From Thuidium tamariscinum (taxonomy: Eukaryota; Streptophyta; Bryopsida; Hypnales; Thuidiaceae), in assembly GCA_947034885.2 (NCBI GenBank), contig OX344756.2, positions 11,156,098 through 11,220,097 of the forward strand: DNA of 64,000 nt, written 5' to 3'. Both the position numbers and the translations under genes were made by a program. Under the pieces are notes generated by a model. It was not told where the DNA came from, made no database searches, and was given only the letters and a program-made list of their open reading frames with translations. Every line of letters begins with the position of its first letter. Position 1 is the first letter of the stretch. Positions 47,925 through 59,715 of the stretch are shown here, piece after piece.

Positions 47925-48740
47925 GGGAGGCTCAGAAACCGCTCATCTAACTTAAGGGCTGGTCCGCCTTTTTCATGTATCTCCTGAGATGAAAATATTT
48001 TTACTTTATTTTCCAGTCAAAGAGAAAAAGATGAGGAATCTAACACAAGTCGTTTCATATTTTTTGAAGCATTATTGAATTAGTTGTGAATTCTCAAACA
48101 CAATCTGGTGTAGGTCCCTATTTGTGATCATAGGCCCTTGGAAATCCATCCATGCATATTTTGAAAAAAAATCAGGGCGTGTTCAAAAACTAGCATTGCT
48201 ACATGTGTAAAGTAATTGAAATGGTTTCTAAAAGTGTCCCTTTCGAAATTTGAAATGAATGCTTGAATTAATGATTATTTCATATTCTTCACATAACATT
48301 CAGTAGCCCATGGAAGGACTACCTTCCCCTTGGTGAAGTCCCCATCATCTAATTTCATCTGACATTTCTTGGAGTTGCAACTTTAGTTACTAAATGGTGT
48401 CGAATACCATTGGTGCTGGATGGAATGGTGTGGGATATTCCACACCATTTCATCTATTGGAAGGCAGTGTGACAGGCTGCTACTGAATGTAATGCAATAC
48501 TTGTAAGAACGTAGTGGAACAATGAACTTTGATTTTGAATTAAATTAGTAGACACCTAGCCACTTAGTTAGGAATGAATCAAGTGTGGTTCTTAAACCAT
48601 CCATTGAAGAAGTAAAAACAAATCTCATCAAGCTCCATTGTAATTCACAATTCATTTTTCCAAAGTTTGCATGTCCATTTCAGAGCCCCTACTGGATGGT
48701 TGCAAAAGCCCGCTTGGTTTTAGAACCCTCTCCTATAACC
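47925..48740 (+). repeat. Copy of the roughly 600-bp repeat, split by a MITE
   Basis: This is homologous to 17810-18420 and 49690-50305, from GGCTCAGAAACCGCTC to AGAACCCTCTCCTATA. It is longer because a 193-bp element sits inside it at 48297-48489. Confidence 0.7.
48297..48489. mobile_element. MITE, 193 bp, with TAA target-site duplication
   Basis: The terminal inverted repeat CATTCAGTAGC / GCTACTGAATG is perfect over 11 bp. TAA flanks both ends (48294-48296, 48490-48492). A 3-bp T-A-type duplication fits Tourist/PIF-Harbinger MITEs, which is an inference because the element is non-coding. It contains a palindromic GTGTGGGATATTCCACAC near 48429. A related copy is at 55692-55835. Confidence 0.75.
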
Positions 48741-48832
48741 CAAAAATTTCCAACTCTAGCGTAGGAGTTCACAAACCTAAAAATTTGCATGAAATCCTTT
48801 ATTTGTATTATTAAAAAAAAAGTAAAAAAAAG

Positions 48833-49140
48833 TACATGAAAACTACCAAAAGTCTATTTCAATACGAAAAAGTGGGAAACTGAATAGATGAGACAAATAG
48901 GACCCTACTTCATTAGTGGGATGGATTCCATGTGGATGAAGTATTTGTGGATGAAGAATTAGTGGATGAAGAACACTGAGTGGGACTACATGAAAACTAC
49001 CAAAAGTCTATTTCAATACGGAAAAGTACGGAACTAAATAGATGAGACAAATAGGACCCTACCTCATTAGTGGGATGGATTCCATGTGGATGAAGAATTA
49101 GTGGATGAAGAACAAGTGGATGAAGTATTAGTAGATGAAA
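48833..49140 (+). repeat. Tandem duplication, period 154 bp, with GTGGATGAAG sub-repeats
   Basis: TACATGAAAACTACCAAAAG starts at 48833 and again at 48987. The following 150 bp is nearly identical in both units. Each unit ends in a short run of GTGGATGAAGAATTA-type words, longer in the second copy. It is non-coding. Two units with no conserved spacer arrangement exclude a CRISPR-like array. Confidence 0.85.
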
Positions 49141-49689
49141 TCCATCCACATTCTACTTAGGGTCTCATCCTCTCTTAGGATTTCATCATCTATTTGGTCT
49201 TCAAGTCTTGTTTTTGTGTTAGTTTTGTTTTGTTTGTTTGTTGTAGTTGAAGAGTATCTGTGAGTAAGAGAGGGAGAGATTATATTATACACATCTCAAC
49301 TCTAAGGATAGCCAGAGAATTGTCACACAACTCACTTTGTTAATACCATTTCCATTATTGAATAAAAAGAGCTTACATCCTATCCATTCTTTATTCAATG
49401 AAGAGTAATGATTGAAATAGATTACTACGTTTGAACAAGTTATGGGCCTCAAGCATTAAGCATTGATCTATGTCTTCTCTCACAATTTATTGTTTTGGGA
49501 CCATTAAGTGCAGTGGTTATAGTTTAGTTTAGGGTAGAAAATGTTTCCCAATGGAGAATTGTATGCTATCACTAGTATATGGGTAGAAAATTTTGTAAGT
49601 AGTTTATGGTCTTGACAAGCATCTTATTCTAGTCAATCTTGAAAATATCACTCCTTAGGTTGATTTATGGAATGAGAAGAATACTAATG

Positions 49690-50305
49690 CTAAAGTAAGA
49701 GGCTTAGAAACCGCTCATTTAAGGGTTCATCCACCTTTATCATGTATTTTTTTAGATGGTAATATTTTTTGCTCATTTTTCAGTCAAAGAAAAATATTTT
49801 AGGAATCTAACACAAGTCATTTCATAATTTTGGGAGCATTTATGAATTACTTATGAATTTTCAAACGGAATCTGGCATAGGTACCCATTTGTAATTTGTA
49901 GGCCTTGGAAACCCACACATGCTTAGTTTTAAAAAAAATCTGGTTTTCTTCGAAATCTAGAGTAACATGTAAAAAGTAATAGAAATGGTTTGTAAATGCA
50001 ATCCTTTCTACAACTAAAATAAATGCTTGAATCAATCATTATAATTTCAGATTTTTTTACATTTGTAAAAAGGTAGTTGGAGTACCAATTCTTATTTTGT
50101 ATAAAATTAGTAGGCACCTATCCACTTAGTTAGGAAAGAACCCATTGTGGCTCTTAAACCATCCTCTAAAGAAATATAAACTAGATCTTATCATCCTTTG
50201 ACGTAATCAAGAGGCCATTTTTCCATAGTCAAGTATCCATTTCATAGCCTCCTACTACACAGTTGAAAATGCATACAGTATTTTAGAGCCCTCTCCTATA
50301 GAATG
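49690..50305 (+). repeat. Third copy of the roughly 600-bp repeat
   Basis: It begins GAGGCTTAGAAACCGCTCAT and ends GAGCCCTCTCCTATAG, colinear with 17810-18420. It lacks the MITE found in the 47925 copy, so it shows the empty site. Confidence 0.7.
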
Positions 50306-51289
50306 TTCATTAGCATGTCCATTTGTCAGAAAAATCTTGGGAACTAACAACATGTACTAGAGCGGCAGTGATGTGGCAAAAACTCTGTCCATTACATCTT
50401 AACCTTTGAACATCAAGGTGGATATTTTGTGTCCGATGAATGACAAAGAGTCATCCATTGTAAGACAAAAGTGCAACTATTCATCTTGGTTATTAGGGAT
50501 AGAAAGGACAAATCTTCTATAGTACTTTGACTTCCAATGAGTATATTTAACTTATTCAAAGTAGATGATGTCACAAGGTCCATATCAAAATGCATGATTT
50601 CCACATACATTAGTCCATCCTTCAAGGGTTATGAAAACTCCTAAAAGTGTATTTACTCTTGAGGGCAAGTTTTTTTGTTACAAAATGTAAAGCATTGATG
50701 ATGTATTGTCTTGTATTCAAAACATAACCAAAGTGGCCATGATTCTTGTCGATCTAGGACATGTTGTTCCTAATAAGATATTTATATCAAAAATAATCTA
50801 CAACATATCTTCCTCCTAGTTACAACAGTATCATCATTGTTCAAACATTCTTGAGCTTAGTCAAACAATCAATAATTTACAAGAATGTCTTTTTCATTAT
50901 GAGAGTTTATTACTTCGGCAAGGAGGTTCCATTACTAAATGGTGTTTTCTTTTCAAAGAAAAGTGATTTGCAAACAATTCAATGTGAGGTTTTGTATTAG
51001 TACATTTTATAAAAGCAATTATGTCATATTTTTTAAGTGTATCACGTGGAAGCTTCCTACATATGTATACAATTGAATTTAAAAAAATTCACCACCAAAG
51101 TTTCTCAATCAATTATCATGTATAATTGTGTATTCAAACGAAACATTTCACCAAAATTAGAGTTTTGCATTTTTGAAACCCAAATTTGGTATCTTGATTA
51201 GAATTGAATATTCATTGAGCAAAAAAATATATCAATTATAATTATAGTATGCAAATTTTTTGAACGGGAACATAGGATTTCTATATCAT
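50306..51289. other. A+T-rich intergenic sequence with a repeat fragment
   Basis: About 50400-50530 is a second copy of the fragment at 45175-45330. No gene is seen. Confidence 0.5.
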
Positions 51290-51760
51290 TACTTAGAGAT
51301 GTAGGTTTTCATTCAACTTAACTATTCTCAAATTGGTGACTTTTTAACTCAGCAAACTTTGAAGGCCATTTAGGCATAATAAATTAACTTTTTTCAAAAC
51401 ACTTTAGACTTAGTAAAGTTGGAAAATTAAGACAACTTTAATCTTCAAAATTTCATTTGTGGTTTTGAAACTCTAATCAAAAGTTATGAACAAAATTCAA
51501 AGAGATGTACCAAGGAACATTTTTTTAGACATTTTCAAACACCTTAAGTGAATTTTATTCATAACTTATTTTTGAAAGGTCAAAATGACAATGGATTTTA
51601 GGAGATGGAAGTTAGCTTTATTTCCAAACTTTTATCAATTCAAAGTTTTTCAAGAAAATTAATTTACTATACCAAAATGACTACCAAAGTTTACTAAGTT
51701 GATAAAAGACCCAATTGTGAATGATTATTTTTAAGAAAATCCATTGTACAAGGAATTCTA
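51290..51760. mobile_element. Foldback element, about 470-bp imperfect hairpin
   Basis: The left half is the diverged reverse complement of the right half. AGCAAACTTTGAAGGCCATTT (first 20 bases, about 51354) pairs with ACCAAAGTTTACTAAG (about 51692). CAAAAGTTATGAACAAAATTC (about 51478) pairs with TTTATTCATAACTTATTTTTG (about 51556). The inner arms pair as well, so almost the full length folds. It is non-coding. Confidence 0.65.
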
Positions 51761-51837
51761 AATGTGATGATAAACATTGCTTAAATAATAAAGAACCTCT
51801 TTGAAACTCTTATAAGTTACAATGGAAAAAAAAGTGT

Positions 51838-51995
51838 TGATTTTTTTGTTGATTTGGACATTGCACCACCCTAATTAACAAAAAAAATTGTGAATATTTT
51901 GTTAACTTGTACCAAATCAACAAAAAATTGTAAAAACAAATTATATAGTATCCAATTTAACAAAAACTTGTCATGTTTTTGTTAATTTGGACACC
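51838..51995. repeat. Cluster of short alternating inverted repeats
   Basis: TTTTTGTTGATTTGGACA occurs forward at about 51846 and, as TTTTTGTTAATTTGGACA, at about 51977. Between them lie three inverted relatives (about 51878, 51923 and 51950) built on TCAACAAAAAA or TTAACAAAAA. The alternating orientation could form several small hairpins. Confidence 0.55.
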
Positions 51996-53640
51996 ATTTT
52001 TTAACTACGAATCAATTTTCAAAGAATGCATTTGCTACAAAGTTAGATGGGAGCTTTGTAAGCCATGCATGACCAACCAAAATCAAAAAATTCTTTGAGC
52101 GATTTTTCTTCAAGAAAATTTCTTCTCTCCTAGAAGAAAAAAAGTAGTATTTGCAATTCTTAGAGAATAGGAGCTTTGCTCACCACATACAACCAACAAG
52201 ATTGTCCCACATTCACATCCTTTGAAAATTGCAACAAAGATGAAGAAAATTTGACTACCCCTATTCACAATAGTTACATGCATAATAGTTACATGTGAGG
52301 AGTTTTGAAGAAGACTATGCTTGAATTATGAGCTAATAGTAGTAGAAGTAAAAGTAGGTCTTAGGATACAAGCTCAAGTGTTAGAAGTCATAGCACCAAA
52401 AATTTCTATTTGTCTTTTGCACCAAGTCTAATTACCATAATCTTATATTGAAAATTTCCGTTCTTGACTATCTTAGTTTTTATAGGGATATAACTTTTTG
52501 TAGTCTAATTGTTTGTTTTGAATATATTCACTTTGAGGTAACAAAAATTCAATAATCGGTGTATTGCATCTCAACTAAAATCTCATCTTTTTCTCAACAA
52601 ATCCTTACCTATTTGAGGGCTTTTTTGTGTGCTTAATTTCTAAATGATTGTTGTCTCTTGAGGTCCAAAATTGCTTCAAAACACTAGTTTCTAGTAGGAG
52701 GTTGAAATCTTCATGTTTTTTTATTCTTGAATGAATTCAATTGTAGGATCACATAGTCAATTTGTTTGACTAAGTGTGCCTTCAATTTGAAATTGAAAAA
52801 ACTCACCAAATTTTCTAAGATCATAGTATTTGAATTTCAAGAACTATTTTTTTTGGCCCTTCAAAATGGTTAAATTTTGTCTTTTCAAAAATTAATAAAA
52901 AGCTCATGTATACTAGAGCTTGTGCATTTCAATCAAACTATTGGAAAAGGGGTTAATAAAACCTTAAAGAAATTTGAACCAAAAAAATTCATATTCATCT
53001 TCAATAAATTTATGAATTGGAAGGTAGTTCAATATGAAAGAAAATCCCAATAGAGAGAGTGTTCAAGTAACTAATAAATATCCTATGCATTTGTTATTGC
53101 TAAAAGATTGAATTGTTTTGAGTTCAAATAATGACTTTATATGTTTTCTAGCCTTCATTGCCTACAACATAAAACCCCATATGATTTTTAATTCATTGGT
53201 CAAAATATAAATGTCTAATATTTTTTGTGTATGTAGGCATCAATTTATTCAATCAGATATGATTTATTTTTTTTGGAATATATTTTTCATCACCCATTTT
53301 GACATCAAAATTGAAAAAAACCTTATAGCTTTTGCAACACTCATTAAAATAGCATGAATTGAAGCTTCTCACAGTGAACACAATGATTAGGATTTATCTA
53401 AAAACAACCGTGCAAAGATTCCAAATTCGAAAGCAAAAGGAGATTGTTTGAATTTATTTTCTTAAAACAATAAAGTGGGCTACTTGGATTAGTTTAGGAG
53501 TTAACTACTCATTTTCATTGAAGCCAAATCTTTTAGTGAGCTAATGTAGATGCACCCATACAACAATCAATGTCTTGAAAAGTGGTTGCACATCCCTATC
53601 AATTAATTAGCCCCCCCTCGTCTCTTAAAAAATTTACAGA
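51996..53640. other. A+T-rich intergenic sequence, no gene seen
   Basis: There is no coding region or repeat boundary I can support. Confidence 0.5.
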
Positions 53641-53965
53641 CTATTATACTTACCGTTAAAATCACCGTTGATTTTCCAGAAAATTACAAGCCATTGATCT
53701 TAAGGGATTGAATTTGAATATGGATATGGATACAATACAATATATGAATTCTAAATATGAATATAATATAATATATGAATGCATAGTGAATATTAGATAC
53801 GGATATGGATATTGGATACAAATACAAATATGATATATAGATATGGATAGACTATAGATATACAACTATAGTATTGGGATACAAATACAAACACAAATAC
53901 TGGATGAATTGTCCCATATTGTTTGTCAATGAAATTGGTTTCCAAAAATTACAAGAAAGGGGGGA
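53640..53965 (-). repeat. Dispersed repeat with an ATATGGATA-rich core
   Basis: A core of irregular ATATGGATA, GAATATAATA and ATACAAATAC words (about 53715-53900) is flanked by TTGTCCCATATTGTTTG and a GGGGGAGGGG run. The same flanks and core type occur inverted at about 18620-18830. The open frame at 53662-53865 is simply the translated simple repeat. Confidence 0.6.
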
Positions 53966-55032
53966 GGGGAATGAAAAATTTTAATTTCCATTTTTTTTCG
54001 CAATTTCTGCCTCTTTTCAAGACATTGTCATACAAATGTCCTGAAAAGTGGCAGAAATTGCCAAATTCAATTTGACTACTTTTGCCTAAAATGGTCATCA
54101 TCACTATCTATACATCTGCCAAAATCAAAGTGCATAGTCCCAAATCAACATGTATGGATGTTAAAGAAATGAATTCAGAACATCAACCCAAAAAAACTTT
54201 GATTCTTCCTAACTTTTGCATAAGCTATCTGATTGTTGCATTCTTAGGTACATAAGTACATTGGAACCTCCCTTCACTTCCTAACAAGATCACATGAAAT
54301 TTGACCATTATAATAATAGTGTGCTAAAAAGTGGAAATTTAGGGGGCACCTACCTTATGGAGAAATTGTAGCCCAATTTTGATTAAGGTTCAAAACTAGT
54401 TTTAGAAAATTGTGTAACCAATATGATTGTTCTTAACCCTAGAGCACTTTGACGTCCAATTTTTAAACAATGTATAGATTGAAATCCAGATTTATTTCTC
54501 ATTACAACTTGGATGAAAGTCATCCTAATTTTTAGGGATAATTTATGAAGTTTTGGTCCTATCCAAGAGTTGGATTTGGTATACTAGAGCACGTATTTTT
54601 CTAAAATTACAAATGTGGAAGTTTGTCAAGTGGTTGACTTGGATTGACTGTAGTTCAAACTTGGTATTGCAAAAATGAGGACTTAGAATCAAAGAACACA
54701 AAAATTTCAAAAAATGACCATGAAAAGAGGATCTCATTTCAAATCCATTCCAACAAAATTAACTCAAAACATGATAGTAGTTTGCTTATAATTAAATTTA
54801 ATGGAAATTTTGAATTTTTTTCTTTAAAAATTTATAGAAGAATATTGATGATAACGTTGGAGAATCTAATCATAGAGATAGATCTAAAACTCAAACTCTA
54901 CAACTTTGTTTTGTATCTCAAAACCAAAATTTCCTTCCAAATAGTACTTTTTGATGATTTTTTTGAAATAGTCTGCCATTCTAAAGATGAATCTACACAC
55001 TTAGAGATTAACCAATAAGGGTGTGCAAGACA
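53966..55032. other. A+T-rich intergenic sequence, no gene seen
   Basis: The longest open frame (54644-55018, 124 codons) is rich in Lys, Ile, Asn and Phe, as A+T-rich non-coding DNA gives by chance. It has no recognisable domain, and I do not call it. Confidence 0.5.
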
Positions 55033-55285
55033 TCAAATCCTACCATCAAAGGTGGGCCTAATAGTGTAAATTTTGGATTCTCCAGATAAATATGAAAACA
55101 ACAAAACTATTTTGTGTCGCATTTAGGATATATTCTCATCTATGACCAACTAATTTATAGCCTTTGATTGCAAATATGAATTCAAAATTTTCCAGAAATG
55201 AAAATTGCAATTTTTTTTTAAATCCTGTATTTTTCCCTGAAGTAAATCCACATGCTGGGCCCACCTTCGATGGTAGGATTTATCG
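55033..55285. mobile_element. Small TIR element, about 250 bp
   Basis: ATCAAATCCTACCATCAAAG followed by GTGGGCC (55033-55059) is inverted at GGGCCCACCTTCGATGGTAG followed by GATTTATCG (about 55257-55285). The interior contains the TTTGATTGCAAATATGAATT block also found at 11140, 47170 and 47440, placing it in that family. Confidence 0.6.
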
Positions 55286-55691
55286 TCCTCCCAAGGATCC
55301 AAGCTCTCAACCAATAAGGTTGCATGATTTCTAAAGTTTCTAGGTCCTCGGACCCTAGTCTAAACCCAGCCAGAGTCCGGATACCCATATTCCTCAGTCC
55401 ATATACGGTAGTGCCATGGTTACTCCACTACAGTACACCTGTCTTTTATTTATTATTATAGTTATTATTGGTAAGCAGCGTTCATGTTCCTGTAGTACTT
55501 CCTAGCACAGCCACACTATTTTTGGCTCTATACTATTTTCGACTATATCTTACGATTCTCATATTCTTTCCAGTTTCGATCTGTTGTACTTTCCCGCCAT
55601 CTTGTGCCAGCAAGGCAGCAATGTATCTCTCCATTGCCGCCACATATGATGAGACACCCAAGTTTCATTTGTTAAAAACAAACTTTCATAA
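55286..55691. other. Short intergenic stretch of mixed composition
   Basis: The sequence around 55320-55640 is richer in G+C than its surroundings but has no recognisable gene. The 77-codon open frame starting at 55468 has no domain. Confidence 0.4.
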
Positions 55692-55835
55692 AATTCAGTA
55701 GCAAGGCTGGCATTGCCTTGGCTCTACAGTGATGGTGTGGAATATGCCACACCCAGCAGTGTTCGTAAGTAACTAATTGGTTGAGAGTGGAATATGCCAC
55801 ACCATCACTGTAGAGGCATGGCATGCTACTAAATG
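55692..55835. mobile_element. MITE, 144 bp, same family as 48297-48489
   Basis: The ends, AATTCAGTAGC and GCTACTAAATG, match the CATTCAGTAGC termini of the other copy with small changes. Sub-terminal CTCTACAGTGATGGTGTGG is inverted at CCACACCATCACTGTAGAG, giving a long stem. Flanks are TAA and TTA. It is non-coding. Confidence 0.7.
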
Positions 55836-56603
55836 TTATGTTTAAGTTTTTTAAATTTAAAAAAAACCAATTGATGTTAAGCCAAGCTAATTTTTTATCC
55901 ATTGGAACTGCTGATTATTTTTTTTCTTTTTTCTTTTTTGTAATAAATGGGCTGATGTCAATTCTTTACAGTTTGTTTATTTATCATCTGAGGACGGGAG
56001 GGCCCTGTTACACTATCCATTCAATGAGGAGAATCTTTAGTAACTGTAGTTTGTAGAAATATTCATTAGGGGTATAAAGTGGGTACACCCAAAAGTGGGC
56101 CACTTATTCTTACTGTGTCTAGGTCCTGTTATCATGCTGTTCAGAATTTTATACAGTCTTGTTGGCAAGTGAAAGCATGTTCCAACGCACCAAAGAACAG
56201 AGGATTTGGATATCATAAGCAAAAGTTATTAACGGTCAAAGTCTGTTTCTGGAAGTGCCATCTACAGTCTGGGTACATGACTAATTTTGAAAATGTATGA
56301 ACATTGTAGATGGTGCTTTAAGATCATGTGCCATTTTGGGTGTACCTACCTTAATGTTATAGTATTCTTACATCAGTTAACCCTTAAATGACATGGGTGG
56401 AATGATTTGGCATGTTCTTAGAGGAGCCACACTATGGATCATGTGGATATCACAAAACAAAACCGTGTTCACCTATGAGCGATGGCCATTGACATGCATC
56501 CCAATTGCCTTATGGGAGGCCTAGCTTGACTCTGGAAGGGCAGCACATCTCAAGGCCAAAATACATGCTAAATGTTGACCTCAACAAGCCAACATGATTT
56601 GGC
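55836..56603. other. Intergenic sequence, no gene seen
   Basis: There are short open frames only, and no repeat boundary recognised. Confidence 0.45.
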
Positions 56604-56607
56604 TTAA

Positions 56608-57355
56608 CCCCTAAAGTCTTGATGTGCGTTTTTTGGCATTATAATTTTTTGGGGCAGCTCTCTATGAATGGATTTTTTTTTTTTTCATTGAAATTTTTAC
56701 ACAAGATGTGCTCGAGGATCAGCTTTAAGGCCCAACAATTTTTGTAACTTTTGACTTTGTGGTTAAAAAGTTATGGCATGATATGTCATTTTCTTTACTC
56801 AAATGGCAGTCCGGGCAGGCGGGCAACTGAAAAAACTTCTTTAAAAAATCTTTTTTTTCAAAAGTGAAATTTCAAATTGATTCTTTAGGTTTTTATAGAC
56901 ATGGGAAGTTTTGAATTATTCCATTTGGATTCAGGAGTCAAAAGTTATGAGCAATTTTAATTTGCGGATAGGTATGGTTTTCAAAAACTCCATACCTACT
57001 AGCAAACTAAAATTGCTCATAACTTTTGACTCCTTAATCCAAATGGAATAATTCAAAGCTTCCCATGTCTATAAAAACCTAAAGGATCAATTTGAAATTT
57101 CACTTTTGAAAAAAAAGTTTTTTTGAAGAAGTTTTTTCAGCTGCCCGGGCTGTCCTCCGAGTAAAGAAAACAATGTATCATGCTATAACTTTTTAACCAC
57201 AAAGTCAAAAGTTACAAAAATTGTTGGGCCTTAAAGCTACTCCTCGGGCACACCTTTTGTAAAAATTTCAATGAAAAAAAAACAAAAAACTCTATTCGTA
57301 GAGAGCTACCCAAAAAATTTATAATGCCAAAAAACGCACCTCAGGGCTTTAGGGG
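56608..57355. mobile_element. TTAA-flanked foldback element, 748-bp near-perfect hairpin
   Basis: TTAA flanks both ends (56604-56607 and 57356-57359). The element starts CCCCTAAAG and ends CTTTAGGGG. The left arm (56608-56978) is the reverse complement of the right arm (56991-57355) over about 365 bp with few differences, around a loop of 12 bases. The arms match one half of the 915-bp TTAA-family elements. It is non-coding, so a non-autonomous foldback derivative. TTAA targets with CC-starting ends are known from the piggyBac superfamily; that assignment is inference. Confidence 0.85.
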
Positions 57356-57359
57356 TTAA

Positions 57360-58977
57360 TTTTGATGCTACTTGGATTCAATCCCCGATTTTAGCTTCTA
57401 GAGTTGGTGATAGTATTATTTGGACAAGGCAGGGGCTCGATTCCTATTTCCTCTTCTAGTTCTCTTTCCCCTTGTTTCTTTCTTCTCTGCGCTTTTGTCT
57501 AGTCTGATTGGCTTGGCTGCTTTGTACTTCTGGTCTGGCAATGGAATTCCATTTGTTTCAAAAAAAAATGACACGGGTGCCATTTTTTGGTCGATGAATG
57601 ACTTCTGAACACCTTGTAGAATGGAAAAAAACAGTTTTTCTTTAAAAAAAATTTGGGTAGCGGACTCATGATTGTATATTGTAATGCAATCCAAAAATTA
57701 GCTTGCAATACTAAACTTATATTTTGGGGGAGGTCAAGGTTCTCTCAAGCTTATGGTGCCCAACTCAAAATTTGAATTGCTGGTAAACTTTTACGTTGAC
57801 TACAATTGCATTCGACATCCTTCTCATAATGTCTTGCACTATTCACAGTCTATGCCTTTCTCAGATGGTCTGTGCCGAATAACAAATTGTTCATAATCCG
57901 TTGCTCTCCACAATGACCTGCCCGTTGTGTAGGGGTTAAGGCAAGAAACACTAAATAATACTATTTTTGAGTGAGTCAAGTGACTTCACCACCAATCCAT
58001 TTCTCATTCCCATGTGCTACCCAATCATGGTTAGGGGCGACATTCTCTACCAAATAATGATGAAAGTTAGAAAATGTGATTTCATGCATGTTAAAAAATT
58101 GAAAAAAAATTGGTTTTCTTCAAGTATACAATAATATGAATGTCACATATAGTCTCATATTTGTTTTCAAAAATATTTTTTGTCAACTTTAACAACCATG
58201 TATAGTATACTCATTAGTCGAATTGTAATATAGAGATATCTATATAGCATGCATTGTAACATGGCCTTGTAATATGGTGCAAAATCATTCAACAAAATAT
58301 TCTTCAAAAAGACATTTTTCCATAATTCATAGAGGACATTTTTGTGTGCTCGCTACCAATAATGCATCCTTGAAAATGTCTTACTTTGATTATTCTTATG
58401 GAATTAGCTTCTTATACATGGTGACTGCAAATTCAAAATAGTAAAAATTGAAGACCATATTGTATACTAGCTCAAAAGTGGGCATGTGTGCACGTGGTTT
58501 GAGGCTTTCAAACTTGTTCATATTCCCATGATAGAAGCAAGGAGTATGATGATTATAAAAGTAGATTAAAATCAGTTCATTAAAAATACATTCTATATAA
58601 GAGTGATCAACAATTTTAGATGGTCATTTCTTGTATCAAATAATATTTTGGTAGGTGCATTGTAGCTTAAAGAGAATCATCTAATATACAACAATTAAAG
58701 TTGATATTATTATAATGTATACTTCAAGAGAATTATGGAAATAGAAATACACAAGCTAACTCAATTGATTTTAAACTTAAATAGTGTTAGAAATATGAAT
58801 AATATGATTTAAACAACAACAAAATTTGAAAAAAGAACTAGAGTAAAATCATTGTATTTCAAAATATATTCCAATTTTTTAATTCAAAACCTATAGATAT
58901 AGTTTTGAGGGATAAAACATAGAAGAATTAAAACTTTTAATTTTCAAATATTATACTTGAAAAATAAATAGACTCAG
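57360..58977. other. Intergenic sequence, no gene seen
   Basis: The 57.4-57.7 kb frames overlap on both strands and have no domain. A lone GCAAGAAACACTA near 57944 resembles the terminus of the GGGTG family without a partner. Confidence 0.45.
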
Positions 58978-58981
58978 TAGA

Positions 58982-59715
58982 GGGTGATTGCAAGAAACAC
59001 TAGTCCTATTTCCCGTCACAATTGGAGTGACATTGTTCTTTTCTGCTATAAATTTTGAATAACAATATTATAGAATATGAAATAATTATTGTAACTCTCT
59101 AATTTGATGATTTTTACATCACTTATTTTTCAGAAATTAAAAAAAATCATTTTATATTTAAAATTCATTTTTGTTAATTTGTCACAAATTGAGGTTTAGG
59201 GTTTTTTACTACATTAGGGGTACCCAAATTTAATGATCTAAAGTTGAAATTTTCATGGTGAATTTGTATAGTAGGAAAGCATATTCTTACCAAAGGAAAT
59301 CTAAAAATACAATATTTTATGTCCTCCACATGTGTGCAAACAACACTCCCATTACACACAATTTCTAACCACTGATAATGGAATTGAGATTATTTTTTTG
59401 GTGAAATATCATCACCATCAACTCTTACCAAATGGAAATTTTTTAGATTTAAGAAAAATAAATTTTCCTATTTTTTACAAATTAAAATGTAAATACACCA
59501 ATTTTCATGAGATTTTCCATTTATTTAGTTCTCCTACTTAGAAAATTTTCCTAAGTTTTTCCTTCACAAGATACCTTTTTCTTTAAGATATATACATTGG
59601 ACATATTTTTCATAATTTTTTAAAATTGATTTTTTAATTAAATAGTACTCCCAAAGAAAAAAGTGTCCATTTCTAAAACGCTACAGAAAATGGACGGTGT
59701 TTCTTGCAACGACCC
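58982..59715 (+). mobile_element. GGGTG-TIR element, copy 2, 734 bp
   Basis: It starts GGGTGATTGCAAGAAACAC and ends GTGTTTCTTGCAACGACCC. It is flanked by TAGA on both sides (58978-58981 and 59716-59719). It is exactly as long as copy 1 (30624-31357) and colinear with it. It is non-coding. Confidence 0.8.

Noticed and set aside
48833-49140. CRISPR-like array
   Set aside because: There are only two long units plus simple sub-repeats, in a plant nuclear context.
54644-55018. 124-codon A+T-rich open frame
   Set aside because: It has a Lys/Ile/Asn/Phe-rich composition and no domain, and is the length expected by chance in such DNA.
56608-57355. Possible microRNA precursor
   Set aside because: The stem is far too long and perfect, and it has transposon-like TTAA-bounded ends and relatives elsewhere in the window.
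57420-57694. Overlapping short frames on both strands
   Set aside because: There is no domain and both strands are open over the same stretch. It is ordinary intergenic sequence of mixed composition.
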